Source of the DNA: Sulfidibacter corallicola
GTDB lineage: Bacteria > Acidobacteriota > Holophagae > Acanthopleuribacterales > Acanthopleuribacteraceae
Assembly (NCBI RefSeq): GCF_017498545.1
Contig: NZ_CP071793.1
Span: 5,853,001 to 5,917,000 of the forward strand
DNA: 64,000 nt
Reading direction: 5' to 3'
Shown piece after piece: positions 17,550 to 26,382 of this stretch (positions within the stretch are counted from its first letter, which is position 1; every line of letters begins with the position of its first letter). Both the position numbers and the translations under genes were made by a program. The notes beneath the pieces were generated by a model. That model did not search any database and had not been told where the DNA came from. It worked only from the letters and a program-made list of their open reading frames with translations.

Positions 17550-18265
17550 AAAAAGATTGGAACCACGATCACGCGGCGCGGGAGGCTTCTTGGGCTGAAG
17601 CCTTCGACCAACTGGAGCAGGCCCAGACAATCGGAGGCGATGAATCGTCGACCGATGCCGAAATGGCCGATCTGCTCACTATCACGCGCGCCCTCGATCA
17701 ACTCGGTCAGGAAGATGTCGCCATGCCGAGAGCCCTGGAGTTCCGCCGCGGTGTCATGAGCCATGTTCGTCAACCCAGGCCCTGGCGTTCCTATCTTGTT
17801 GGATTCGCCGTGGCGGCCATCGTTCTCCTCGCGGTGTTTCTGCCGCGAGAACCCGAGCCCTCCGGCAAGACCCATCTCGTGATGGCACCGGAACTGATTG
17901 ATCAGGCCATGGCCAACCAGGCCCGATCGGATATGATCGATTACCTGCAAAGTACCGAATTGCTGCTGCTCTCCATTCGCGATTACGATTTTTACTGTGC
18001 CGAGAACCAATTGGATATGGCTCCGGAGAAGAATCTGGCAAAGGTCCTGCTACTCAAACAGAAAATGTTTCACCATCAATTGGACGATCCGCGCTATTTT
18101 CAAGCGCGCCAACTCTTCGATCAGTTGGAACGTATCCTTGTTGACGTGAACAATATGGACGTGTGCAGCGACAAGTTCGAGCTGGAATACCTCAATCAAC
18201 ACATCATCAAGAAGCGCATTCTCACCAAGCTTCGAGTCATCGCTCAAGAAATCCAATATTCGTAG
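17546..18265 (+). CDS. putative anti-sigma factor (single-pass membrane protein)
   Basis: 239 residues. The ATG overlaps the sigma-factor stop (ATGA), the usual arrangement for a coupled sigma/anti-sigma pair. An N-terminal cytoplasmic helical part of about 78 residues precedes one membrane helix (SYLVGFAVAAIVLLAVFL, about 82-100) and a C-terminal domain of about 140 residues outside the cytoplasm. The HxxxCxxC zinc motif of ZAS-type anti-sigma factors is absent. The role therefore rests on gene order and topology only. The external domain, rich in Gln and Leu helices, could be the sensor. Confidence 0.6.
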   Translation: MKKDWNHDHAAREASWAEAFDQLEQAQTIGGDESSTDAEMADLLTITRALDQLGQEDVAMPRALEFRRGVMSHVRQPRPWRSYLVGFAVAAIVLLAVFLPREPEPSGKTHLVMAPELIDQAMANQARSDMIDYLQSTELLLLSIRDYDFYCAENQLDMAPEKNLAKVLLLKQKMFHHQLDDPRYFQARQLFDQLERILVDVNNMDVCSDKFELEYLNQHIIKKRILTKLRVIAQEIQYS

Positions 18266-18275
18266 GGTGTCACAT

Positions 18276-19124
18276 ATGGTCTTCCTCAGTCACGTGTTCC
18301 TGATTTTTACGTTCGGATTCGCCCCGCCCCAGTCGGGCGCCGAAGAATTCGAACTCTGGAAGCAAGCCCGCGCCCATTGGTACAACAAGGAGTGGACCGA
18401 AGCGGCTCAGGCATACCAGACGTTGATCGACAAGTTTCCCGACAGCCCACGGCGTTGTAAGAGCCAAAATTACCTGGGATATTGTTACGATCGAATGGGT
18501 CGCAAGAAAGAAGCGCTCGACATGTTTTCCCAATTGGTGAGTCAGGGGAATTGCAAGGCCGAAACCGTACTCGACGCCAAGGGCGAGCGGCTAAAATTGG
18601 CCTACGAACTGGTTGCGGAAGATCCCGCCCTCAAGTCCATTTTGGAAGCGGGTTTACGCGATCCCAACATCGACATTCGCATGCAGGCCGCCATTTTTCT
18701 CAGCAATCTCGACGACAAGTCGGGCCTCGACACCTTTTTCGAAGTCGTGGAAGAAAGCCCCGACCGGGATCTGCGCGATACCGCCACCAAGCACATCATC
18801 AAGTTGGGTGACGATGCCGACAAGGAACGCCTCGAAAAAATCCTCGAGGAGCAGCGTCTCTCCAAGAGCGGTGTCAAACCGAAGATGATCCGCCTCATCA
18901 TTCGCAAATTCTCTTCCACCGAAGAAACCGTGAAGGTCAATTTGCCCATCAGCCTCTACGGAATCGTCATCCGCAGCCTGACGGACGACCAGCTCAAGGT
19001 AATCGAGGAACAGGCGGGCATCGATTTGAAACGCTTGAGCTTCAACCTGGAGGACTTGGAGTCGGGCCACGTGCTCTTCTCGGTCGTGACCAAGGATGAA
19101 GAAATCAAGATGTTCCTCGAATAG
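18276..19124 (+). CDS. exported protein with TPR and HEAT-like repeats
   Basis: 282 residues from the ATG at 18276; a GTG at 18267 in frame is also possible. The first 22 residues are a signal peptide ending near QSGAEE. Residues of about 25-100 form TPR-like helix pairs (YQTLIDKFPDSPR, NYLGYCYDRMGRKKEALDMF). Residues of about 115-200 look like HEAT repeats (LKSILEAGLRDPNIDIRMQAAIFLSNL, DRDLRDTATKHIIKLGD). It lies 10 bases after the putative anti-sigma gene, so it probably belongs to the same operon as a periplasmic partner or scaffold. No enzymatic motif is visible. Confidence 0.7.
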   Translation: MVFLSHVFLIFTFGFAPPQSGAEEFELWKQARAHWYNKEWTEAAQAYQTLIDKFPDSPRRCKSQNYLGYCYDRMGRKKEALDMFSQLVSQGNCKAETVLDAKGERLKLAYELVAEDPALKSILEAGLRDPNIDIRMQAAIFLSNLDDKSGLDTFFEVVEESPDRDLRDTATKHIIKLGDDADKERLEKILEEQRLSKSGVKPKMIRLIIRKFSSTEETVKVNLPISLYGIVIRSLTDDQLKVIEEQAGIDLKRLSFNLEDLESGHVLFSVVTKDEEIKMFLE

Positions 19125-19402
19125 CGGGCCTGTTGGTATGAGGCCCATCCCCGACCGATATCGCTTCCTTGCGCGTCTTTGAGGGAAATGACGCCAACCC
19201 TGATCTCGTTTTTCGGCCGGTAGTGCGCGAACGACCCTTTTGGTTTTTGTATTGCGCACTATAACATTGATGATTCGGATCCCGCGGAATCCGAATCAAG
19301 GTATCGTTGTGAGAGTGGGTTCCCTTCGTCTCGGGATTGCCCGTTCGCGATCAGGCCGTTGGTGCTCCCGGATTCTCATGCCGTGATCAGGAGTGTTTCT
19401 TC

Positions 19403-20911
19403 ATGTGTTTTTCCTTGTTCGGGTTCATCTTTCTCGCATCCTCGGTCATTCAGGCGGAACCGAATTCAAACGCCGATGCACGGAAACAGGTGGAAGCCTA
19501 TCTTCAAAAGCTCGAATCCCGTTATGGAATTGCCGGTCAATCGGTCGCAATTCTCGTCGATGGGACCATGGTGGATTCCGTCTGGCGAGGTTACGCGAAT
19601 CTCGAGTTCGAGATACCGGTCGATGCCGAGACCGTATTCCCGGTCTATTCGATTGCGAAGCTCTTTGCCAATGTCACCACGATGCAATTGGTAGAGGCGG
19701 ATAAGATCGACTTGGATGCGACGCTCGATACCTATCTGCCCGATGTACCGCCCACCTGGTCCAAGATTACGGTCCGACAAGCCATGTCTCATCTCTCGGG
19801 ATTGCCCGATTTCTATACCACCGACCACCTGCTTCCGGAGGAAGAAGGCCTGGTGTTGCCCAGTGTATTCGGGAAGCCGCTTCTTTCCGAGCCAGGTCAC
19901 GCCAATCGCTACAACCAGACCAATTTCTTTCTCGTCCGGAACATCATCGAGCGAGTCACGGGCCGTCGATACCTCGATGTGGTCAGGGAGCGCATGATTC
20001 GAAACCCCGGTTTGAAACAGACATCGTTCGGCAGCCAAAATGCGGTGGTTTCTCGAAGGGCATCCAGTTACACAGGCAAGGCAGGCCGACTGAGACTGAA
20101 TTCGGGTTGGGACTTTCCCGAATACTTTTTTGCCAGTGCCGGCTTGAATACCACTGCCGAGGACATGGCGATCTGGTTCAAGCACCTTCTCGATGGGCGA
20201 CTGATCGATCGTGCAACCCTGGAGGTCATGTGGCGGCCCGTCAAACGAAACGACGGTTCCCTGTCCTTCTTCGCCAACGGCTGGTCCTTCCAACGGTACG
20301 AGGGGATCACCGCCGTCGGCCACGGCGGCGGCGGGCGAAACAACGTCCACCACTTCCGGAGGGAGGCGGACGGCCGAAGTGTAACCGTGATCTACCTGAC
20401 CAATGGTGGCCTGAAATGGTACCCGGTCTACGATATCGTCAACATCATCGGTAACTACTATTTACCGGGCATTCAATCCTCTTCGATGGCGTTGAAGCAC
20501 GACATGTTTGACGCAATAGAATCCGATCGCTGGGATCTGGCTCAGGCCAGGTACCGTCGATTTCGAGGGGCGGCCGATACGAGGGGCGTCGACACCGAGA
20601 ACACGCTCAATGCCCTGGGTTACGACATCCTGTTCATGCTCGACGTGAAAAAGGCGCTTCCCGTGTTCGAGTTGAATTTGGAGATGCACCCGGAATCGGC
20701 CAATGCCCACGACAGTTTGGGAGACGCCTTGATTCGATCGGGAGACCCGAAGTCCGCGGTGACGGTGCTGAATCGCGGTTTGATGTTGGCCAAAAAACAG
20801 GCGGCAGGATCGCGCATGATTCAAACTTTGGAGGCCCATTTGGCCGAGGCGCGGAAACTGCTGAACCCGAAATCGACCCAAGCCAAAACGGAACAAGAAA
20901 AAGTACCGTAG
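19403..20911 (+). CDS. serine hydrolase, beta-lactamase class C-like, with C-terminal TPR-like region
   Basis: 502 residues from the ATG at 19403 (AGGAG upstream). A signal peptide ends near IQAEP, so the protein is exported. The catalytic S-x-x-K is S83-I-A-K86. The second motif, normally Y-x-N, reads Y170-N-Q172. The third is the HGGG in AVGHGGGGRNN. This is a Beta-lactamase (PF00144) penicilloyl-serine hydrolase fold of the esterase/D-aminopeptidase type, not necessarily a drug-resistance enzyme. Residues of about 390-490 carry TPR-like helices (ANAHDSLGDALIRSGD). The substrate is unknown; loss of Asn in the second motif may alter activity. Confidence 0.8.
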   Translation: MCFSLFGFIFLASSVIQAEPNSNADARKQVEAYLQKLESRYGIAGQSVAILVDGTMVDSVWRGYANLEFEIPVDAETVFPVYSIAKLFANVTTMQLVEADKIDLDATLDTYLPDVPPTWSKITVRQAMSHLSGLPDFYTTDHLLPEEEGLVLPSVFGKPLLSEPGHANRYNQTNFFLVRNIIERVTGRRYLDVVRERMIRNPGLKQTSFGSQNAVVSRRASSYTGKAGRLRLNSGWDFPEYFFASAGLNTTAEDMAIWFKHLLDGRLIDRATLEVMWRPVKRNDGSLSFFANGWSFQRYEGITAVGHGGGGRNNVHHFRREADGRSVTVIYLTNGGLKWYPVYDIVNIIGNYYLPGIQSSSMALKHDMFDAIESDRWDLAQARYRRFRGAADTRGVDTENTLNALGYDILFMLDVKKALPVFELNLEMHPESANAHDSLGDALIRSGDPKSAVTVLNRGLMLAKKQAAGSRMIQTLEAHLAEARKLLNPKSTQAKTEQEKVP

Positions 20912-21265
20912 CCAAAGGTCGGGCTTTCGGTCCGGTTATCTCTTTGGCGCGATCTTGGCGATAGGCTATTCACTTGGGCGGGTCTTTTTGATGGCCAAAC
21001 GCCATGTGAAAAGGGTCCTATGTGGGAGTGGAGACTTCCCAAGCAAGGTATCGATCAGAAGATACAAATGGTGTTGGGCTTGTTGGCCAAAAAGGTTGTT
21101 TTTTTCTCTGAACTTTCGATGAGAAGATTTCGTTCACTTTACCGACTGGTGATGTGATATTCCGAAGGTAAAACCAAGACACTCTGATGCAGCAACCAAT
21201 TAACATTGGCTAATACACTATTGAAAGAGTTGCTGTATTGCTTCTTTCCACGTGGAGGTGGGACT
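20912..21265. other. intergenic region
   Basis: 354 bases, AT-richer toward the right, upstream of the STAS gene. It probably holds the STAS promoter, but I cannot point to a consensus with confidence. Confidence 0.4.
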
Positions 21266-21613
21266 ATGAAATGTGTTGTGGAGCAACACGAAGGGTTTAC
21301 CATTGTACGCATCGAAGGTCGGATCGATATCGGAGACGGCGACATCAAGCTGAGACATGGTGTTCGAGAGGCGGCTCTTTTCGACTGCCCTGGAATCATT
21401 CTCGATTTCACCAAGGTCACTTATATGGATAGCTCCGGTATCGGGGAATTGGTCAGCATATATTCAGAACTACAGAAGTCCGGCAAGAACATGTGCCTAG
21501 CCCATCTCAACGCCAAAATTTACGATTTGATGACCCTGACGCAATTGATCGCCGTCCTACCCGTTTTCGATAGCGTCGAAGACGCCATGATGACGATGAT
21601 CAAGGCGGCTTGA
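21266..21613 (+). CDS. STAS-domain protein (anti-sigma factor antagonist)
   Basis: 115 residues. The start at 21266 follows GGAGGTG. The fold is a single STAS domain with IVRIEGRID, GIILDFTKVTYMDSSGIGELV and DSSG at residues 55-58; a serine of this motif is the usual phosphorylation site of SpoIIAA-like antagonists. Such proteins bind anti-sigma kinases and release sigma factors or other targets. No kinase or phosphatase partner lies beside it. A rho-independent terminator follows directly, so the gene ends a transcript. Confidence 0.88.
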   Translation: MKCVVEQHEGFTIVRIEGRIDIGDGDIKLRHGVREAALFDCPGIILDFTKVTYMDSSGIGELVSIYSELQKSGKNMCLAHLNAKIYDLMTLTQLIAVLPVFDSVEDAMMTMIKAA

Positions 21614-21650
21614 GACTCTATTACCCAACGTTCTTTGGTTCCGTACCCTG

Positions 21651-21690
21651 GGAGCATCGGAACGCCATCACGTCCGATGTTCCATTTTTT
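21651..21690 (+). terminator. rho-independent terminator after STAS gene
   Basis: An 11-bp stem (21651-21661 with 21673-21683, containing one G-U pair) and an 11-base loop are followed by six Ts at 21685-21690. It lies 37 bases past the STAS stop codon. Confidence 0.8.
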
Positions 21691-22261
21691 ACGGTAAATC
21701 GGGAACGATCGAAATGGGTAGAGGTGTCGATACTTGAATTGCGATCATTGAGCATGTTGTCGTTCTTGAAGAAAAGATAAGGATTATGTCAGTGATATAC
21801 TAACATGATCAGGTTTTTGGATTGTTGTGTTACTAATGCTTTGGGGGTGACTGTGGCGCTTCTGGGCAATCGTATGCCACGACGATCCGAGATTCCTCGT
21901 TAAGTTCCGATCCCTCTCGTTTTCTTTGCGAGGAATCTCCCTCCGCTTTTTTCTCCGAAGCCATCCTTCTTCACCCAAATCACCCCTTTGGATTTTGGGT
22001 GGGCCGATCATCCGTGGTCGGCTATTTTTTTGCCCGGATATACGGTGTGGACCTGGGCCTTTTGCGATTGCCCTCGGGCCTGTGCCTCTGGAGCAGAAAA
22101 AAACTGCATTTGCAGGCTGCTGCAATCAAGCTTCCCGGCCATGTGACCGAAGAACATGGAAAGTCCTTGGATATCTTTTCCCGAAAATGGCGCTCCGTAT
22201 CGAGTGGGTTTGACGGCTCGTTCGGCGGGTGCCACATGGCATTTCGCCAAGGAGGCAGGGT
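21691..22261. other. intergenic region before toxin-antitoxin pair
   Basis: About 570 bases with short frames in several phases but none with a ribosome site or protein-like composition. I see no clear functional element. The promoter of the VapBC-like pair should be near the right end. Confidence 0.4.
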
Positions 22262-22480
22262 TTGCTGAAAAATATTACCCTCAGTGCCGACGAATCTTTG
22301 ATTCAGCGCGCGCGTGCTCGTGCCGCTCTGGAAAAGCGCACACTCAATGCGCTCTTTCGGGAGTGGCTGGCGCGCTATGCGGGCAAGGAACGGGACATGG
22401 AAAGTTACCGGCAACTCATGGCCAAGCTGAGTTATGCAGCGCCTGGCAAGGACTCTTCCCGGGCGACTCGTAATTCCTGA
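22262..22480 (+). CDS. VapB-like antitoxin, ribbon-helix-helix type
   Basis: 72 residues. The start is TTG at 22262, with AAGGAGG at ideal distance; an in-frame GTG at 22229 lacks such a site. The sequence begins MLKNITLSADESLIQRARARA, a beta strand then helix as in Arc/CopG/VapB antitoxins, and continues LEKRTLNALFREWL. It lies 86 bases before a PIN-domain gene in the same direction. It would bind and neutralise the toxin and repress the shared promoter. The short size, TTG start and tail are modest evidence, so function rests largely on the pairing. Confidence 0.65.
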   Translation: MLKNITLSADESLIQRARARAALEKRTLNALFREWLARYAGKERDMESYRQLMAKLSYAAPGKDSSRATRNS

Positions 22481-22566
22481 ACGCCACTCGAGTTCAACAT
22501 GGCCCATCACACCCTGGGTTCGTCCGGATGCTGCGGGCACCCTCGACGCGCAAAGTGGAGACTTAC

Positions 22567-23001
22567 ATGGAAGGAAGATATTTTATCGATACGGGCGTCT
22601 TTATCGCGAGTTTTGACGACAGCGATGCCGATCGCCAGAACATCGCGCAAAAATTGATTGGAACCGCTCTTGCGGAACATGTGGGGATCATCAGTTACCA
22701 GGTCATCGAAGAAATGCTGCATCATTTCATGGATCGTTTCGAAAAGAAGCTGGAACCGGGGGACACGGACGAATACCTGGAGCGCGTTTTGATTCCCCTT
22801 TGCGAGGTTTACCCGACGGTGGAGCTCTACGAAACAGCGCTCAATCTGTGTTACGAGCGGCGATACTCCTACAAGGACGCCCTGATTTTGGCGGCCTCCC
22901 AGCGTGGAAGCTGCAAAGTACTCTTTTCCGACCGCTTGAAGCACGGCGGCACTGTGGGCGCCCTGACCATCCACAATCCGTTCAGAAAGCTGGACGGCTG
23001 A
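22567..23001 (+). CDS. PIN-domain ribonuclease (VapC-like toxin)
   Basis: 144 residues from the ATG at 22567. PIN acidic residues are visible: the Asp in YFIDTGVFIASFD, a Glu in YQVIEEML, the Asp in SYKDALILAAS, and the last Asp in LFSDRLKHGGTV. This order matches VapC toxins that cut tRNA or rRNA. The usual FIDTNV reads FIDTGV, so one conserved Asn is replaced by Gly, with the catalytic Asp kept. It is preceded by a ribbon-helix-helix-like gene, forming a type II toxin-antitoxin candidate. Confidence 0.8.
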   Translation: MEGRYFIDTGVFIASFDDSDADRQNIAQKLIGTALAEHVGIISYQVIEEMLHHFMDRFEKKLEPGDTDEYLERVLIPLCEVYPTVELYETALNLCYERRYSYKDALILAASQRGSCKVLFSDRLKHGGTVGALTIHNPFRKLDG

Positions 23002-23143
23002 TTTCGAAATCCCCGAAGAGAATGAGGCGATGAGGACCATCCCCGGTGGCGGAGATGGTCTGGGGTGTCGATCGGTGCCCGTCGGCACGGCGATGTCAAA
23101 GCCTTGTTGGGGCCTTTCCCGAACAACTCTGGATGGGGAACAG

Positions 23144-24313
23144 TTACATCCTGAAGCCGGGCTCCTGCATGGTCTTCCAGATGATCTCCTTCATGATTTC
23201 GGTAGTACCGCCGCCGATGGGCAAGAGCCTGGAGTCGCGGTAGATGCGTTCCACCAGTACGCCTTGCATGTAGCCGAGACCCCCGAAGATTTGAACCGCT
23301 TCGTCGGCGCAAAAGCGACAGGCTTCCACGGCGGTGTTCTTGGCGATCGCCACCTGGCGAATCGCCATTTCGCCGCGATGGGCCAGGCTGGCGGCGTGGT
23401 AGACGAATTGTTGCGCCACTTCCACCCGACTTTGCATGTCGACCAGCTTGTGGCGAATGACTTGTTTGGCGATCAGCGGCTTTCCGAAAGCCTCTCGCTG
23501 TCCCGCATAGGTCAACGCCGCCTCGCATGCCATGGCTGCCGAGGTTACGGCCATCACTGCGAGTTGAATGCGTTCCGACAAAAAGTTCTGCATGATCCAC
23601 TTGAACCCCGAACCCTCGGTACCGATGAGATTGGCGACGGGAACTCGGCAATCCTCGAAAGCCAGTTCAGCGGTGTCCGAGCAGCGCCAGCCCATTTTTT
23701 TCAGGGCCTTGGAAACCCGCAAGCCCGGCGTATCTCGTTCGATCACGAGAAGGGAAATCCCCTCGTGACCAGGCCCTCCGGTACGAACCGCAGTGGTGAG
23801 AAAGTCGGCTCGGGTTCCGCTGGTGATATAGGTTTTGGCCCCATTGACGATGTAGTGATCGCCGTCGCGCACGGCTCTGGTCTTGATGCTGGCGACATCC
23901 GAGCCGGCGTCGGGTTCGGTGATGGCCAGAGCCGCGATGGTTTCTCCAGACAGGGTGGGGGGAATGAATCGCCGCTTTTGCTCCTCCGTTCCGGCAAACA
24001 AGATGGGAGGTAAGGCGATCATGTGTGAACCCAGTCCGGCGGCGATGCCTTGGGCTCCGCTTCGGGTCAGTTCTTCGGATACCACGATCGCATGAAACAG
24101 ATCGGTATTGGTGCCTCCGTATTCCTCGCCGAAACAGACGCCCAAAAGCCCGTGTTCCCCGGCCTTGCGGTAAAGCTCGCGAGGGAAAATCCCCTCTTCC
24201 TCCCACTGATCCACGTGGGGTTCGATCTCTTCGCGCACGAAGCGGCTGGTCAGGTCGCGCAGCATTTCGTGCGATTCGTCAAAGTAGCTGCATTGCGTAG
24301 CTGTCGTCATCAA
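23144..24313 (-). CDS. acyl-CoA dehydrogenase (long-chain-type active site)
   Basis: 389 residues, full length for the family. It shows ALAITEPDAGSDVASIKTRA and YIVNGAKTYITSG (FAD-binding middle domain), QREAFGKPLIAKQ, and the C-terminal RDSRLLPIGGGTTEIMKEII. The usual catalytic Glu of the medium-chain group in this last motif is Gly here. A Glu in FLSERIQLAV is placed like the helix-G base of LCAD and isovaleryl-CoA enzymes, so activity is expected. It would make trans-2-enoyl-CoA in beta-oxidation or amino-acid breakdown. It is last in a same-strand gene row after mqnB. Confidence 0.88.
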   Translation of the reverse strand: MMTTATQCSYFDESHEMLRDLTSRFVREEIEPHVDQWEEEGIFPRELYRKAGEHGLLGVCFGEEYGGTNTDLFHAIVVSEELTRSGAQGIAAGLGSHMIALPPILFAGTEEQKRRFIPPTLSGETIAALAITEPDAGSDVASIKTRAVRDGDHYIVNGAKTYITSGTRADFLTTAVRTGGPGHEGISLLVIERDTPGLRVSKALKKMGWRCSDTAELAFEDCRVPVANLIGTEGSGFKWIMQNFLSERIQLAVMAVTSAAMACEAALTYAGQREAFGKPLIAKQVIRHKLVDMQSRVEVAQQFVYHAASLAHRGEMAIRQVAIAKNTAVEACRFCADEAVQIFGGLGYMQGVLVERIYRDSRLLPIGGGTTEIMKEIIWKTMQEPGFRM

Positions 24314-24418
24314 AACGCTCCTCGATGTCGGTTCGGCCCATCGCGTCGCGAGTGGTGAACGACGGATCGGGTCGAAAACGATGATGGTTCAGGCACGGAG
24401 GGCAAAGGGCAGCCGAGA

Positions 24419-25081
24419 TCAGGGGACCAGGTTTTCATGAATCCAGGTGCCGAGTCGCTCGAGTGGTTCACGAACCTGCCATGAGCGCGGATCCCGAGGT
24501 CCGACCCGATTGCTGACCGCACGCAGTTCGGAGAACGGTACCCAATCGAGAGCACAGGCCAGGGCCACCGCCGCGCCTTCCATGTTCTCGAGGCCCGCGC
24601 CGAAAGTACGCCAAAGAGCATCCGCTCGGTGAGTCGAATTGGTCACGGCCGCGACCGTAATGGCTTGGGTGGTTGGCAGGTCCCCAGGCAAATCGGCAAG
24701 CTCGAAGTCGCAGCCGAATTGGCGATCTTCGCGCGGCAGCATCGGAAGATTCATGGCGTCGAGGTTGTAGAAGCGGTCGGCATCCGCATAGCCGGTATCC
24801 GCCAAGGTCTCTCGGGTGACGGCGTAGATGTCGCCCAGCGCCAGATCCGCCTGTGCGAAGGTGCCGGCGATCCCGGCGAGCACCACCCGATCCGGCCGTA
24901 AATGGCGAATCAGGTGACTGGTGGTGACCGAAGCCGCGGCGGGTCCGATTCCGCAAAGCGCCCAATCGAGGTCGGCATCTTGGGAGACCGACCAGGGCCC
25001 GACCAATCGCTGCGATAGATCGTAACGGGGATTCAGGTAACGCAACTCCAGTTCGGTGGGGACCAAAATCAGGGTTTTCAA
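24419..25081 (-). CDS. mqnB: futalosine hydrolase
   Basis: 220 residues of the phosphorylase/nucleosidase fold. ALCGIGPAAASVTTSHLI and VVLAGIAGTF match the nucleosidase core, GLENMEGAAVALAC carries the ME motif and Glu of the active site, and LRAVSNRVGPRDPRSWQV is typical of futalosine hydrolase rather than MTA/SAH nucleosidase. It would release hypoxanthine from futalosine to give dehypoxanthine futalosine in the alternative menaquinone pathway. The start is TTG at 25081, overlapping the TGA of the histidine kinase gene, so the two are coupled. No other mqn gene is in the window. Confidence 0.82.
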   Translation of the reverse strand: MKTLILVPTELELRYLNPRYDLSQRLVGPWSVSQDADLDWALCGIGPAAASVTTSHLIRHLRPDRVVLAGIAGTFAQADLALGDIYAVTRETLADTGYADADRFYNLDAMNLPMLPREDRQFGCDFELADLPGDLPTTQAITVAAVTNSTHRADALWRTFGAGLENMEGAAVALACALDWVPFSELRAVSNRVGPRDPRSWQVREPLERLGTWIHENLVP

Positions 25082-26382
25082 GCGGCCTTTTGCTCCTGGG
25101 GCAAGGTGAAGGTGAAAACGGTTCCCTCGCCGATGCGGCTGGACACGTCGATCCGGCCCTGGTGGGCCTCGGCGATGCGCTGCGCGATCGGCAGTCCCAG
25201 CCCGGTTCCGCCGATGCGGGTCGAGTAGAACACCTTGAAGATGTTCTTCAACTCGGGGTCGGAGATACCGGGTCCTTCATCTCGGATTTGAATCATTACT
25301 TTACCATTTCCAGTGGTGGCCGTCTTGATTTCCAGTAATTTACCCGGTGTGAGAATTTGGATCGCATTTTGGACGACGTTCAGCAGCGCTTGACGCATTT
25401 GCGCTTCGTCTGCCTGGATTTGAGGAAGATGTTCGTCGAAAAGGATCTCCAATCGGACACCGCTCTTCTTGATTTCGGGATCGAGGAAAGTGAGTACGGC
25501 CTGGATCAGAGCGTTGAGATCGCAGGGGTGGGATTGGAGCGCGGTCGGTCTCGCGTACGACAGAAAGGAACCGACCAGGCGTTCCAGGCGCATGATTTCC
25601 TTGCGCGTACCCATGAGCATGTCCTGTAGGTCCTCCAGTTCGTCGGCGCCGCGATCCTCCAACTCCTCTTGAATCAGTTGAACATTCATGTTCATTGAAT
25701 TCAGTGGATTGCGGATTTCATGAGCCAGTCCGCTGGCCAAGGTACCCACGTACGCCATCTGGTCGGCCTTGCGGGCGTGTTCCTGCAGTTCCTTGTTGCG
25801 ACGGTAGGCCCAAATCACATAGACGAGCCCCAGGCAAAGCAGGGCCAGGGAGATGATGATCGCAAAGGTCAATTTTCGATTGAGATCGGTCCGCAGCGCC
25901 GCAACTTCCTGTTCGATCAGGTTGGGATTGTATTCCAGTGCCAGGCGGTTGTCGTCGGAGAGGGGAGAGGTCCCCGACTGAACGGGAATCATACGGGCCA
26001 TTTGGTCGGCGTGATGTTCGTGGGGTGATTCCGGCGGTTGTTCTCGCGATTCGTTCGCGCGAACGACCATGGAACCGCGGATCATCTCGCGGTGTAGCAC
26101 GCGTCCCTGCCTGTCGAGTACGACGACCGAATGGAAAAACGAAAACTTCCGTAGTCGCGGTGCGATGCGTCTGGAGAGGGATCGCCCGTCCGGGGATCGA
26201 TCGGGGAATTCTCGAACCAACTGCTCCTGCAACAGGGTTTCCGCCTCGCGAATACCGGCAACGAGACGTTCGGTGACGATCGCTTCCGAGAGCGAAGAGA
26301 ACGTCAGAAAACCGAATACGGCCAAATTGGCGATGATCAACAGGCCGAATGTCAAAATGGCGAAAATGATACCGCGCGTCAT
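25078..26382 (-). CDS. membrane sensor histidine kinase
   Basis: 434 residues. Membrane helices at about 5-27 and 171-192 bracket an extracytoplasmic sensor that includes a His-rich stretch near 121-125 (HEHH), possibly metal-binding. The phosphoacceptor is H221 in GLAHEIRNPLNSM. The ATPase domain has an N-box (NVVQNAIQ), G1 (DEGPGIS), an F-box (FKVFYSTR) and G2 (GGTGLGLPIA). No HAMP domain is obvious. No response regulator is adjacent. The kinase stop overlaps the mqnB start, which is an unusual pairing. The signal is unknown. Confidence 0.87.
   Translation of the reverse strand: MTRGIIFAILTFGLLIIANLAVFGFLTFSSLSEAIVTERLVAGIREAETLLQEQLVREFPDRSPDGRSLSRRIAPRLRKFSFFHSVVVLDRQGRVLHREMIRGSMVVRANESREQPPESPHEHHADQMARMIPVQSGTSPLSDDNRLALEYNPNLIEQEVAALRTDLNRKLTFAIIISLALLCLGLVYVIWAYRRNKELQEHARKADQMAYVGTLASGLAHEIRNPLNSMNMNVQLIQEELEDRGADELEDLQDMLMGTRKEIMRLERLVGSFLSYARPTALQSHPCDLNALIQAVLTFLDPEIKKSGVRLEILFDEHLPQIQADEAQMRQALLNVVQNAIQILTPGKLLEIKTATTGNGKVMIQIRDEGPGISDPELKNIFKVFYSTRIGGTGLGLPIAQRIAEAHQGRIDVSSRIGEGTVFTFTLPQEQKAA

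Noticed and set aside
21926..22213. A 95-codon frame on the plus strand between the STAS gene and the VapBC pair.
   Set aside because: No ribosome site, no domain pattern; it overlaps other random frames and the intergenic region before the antitoxin.
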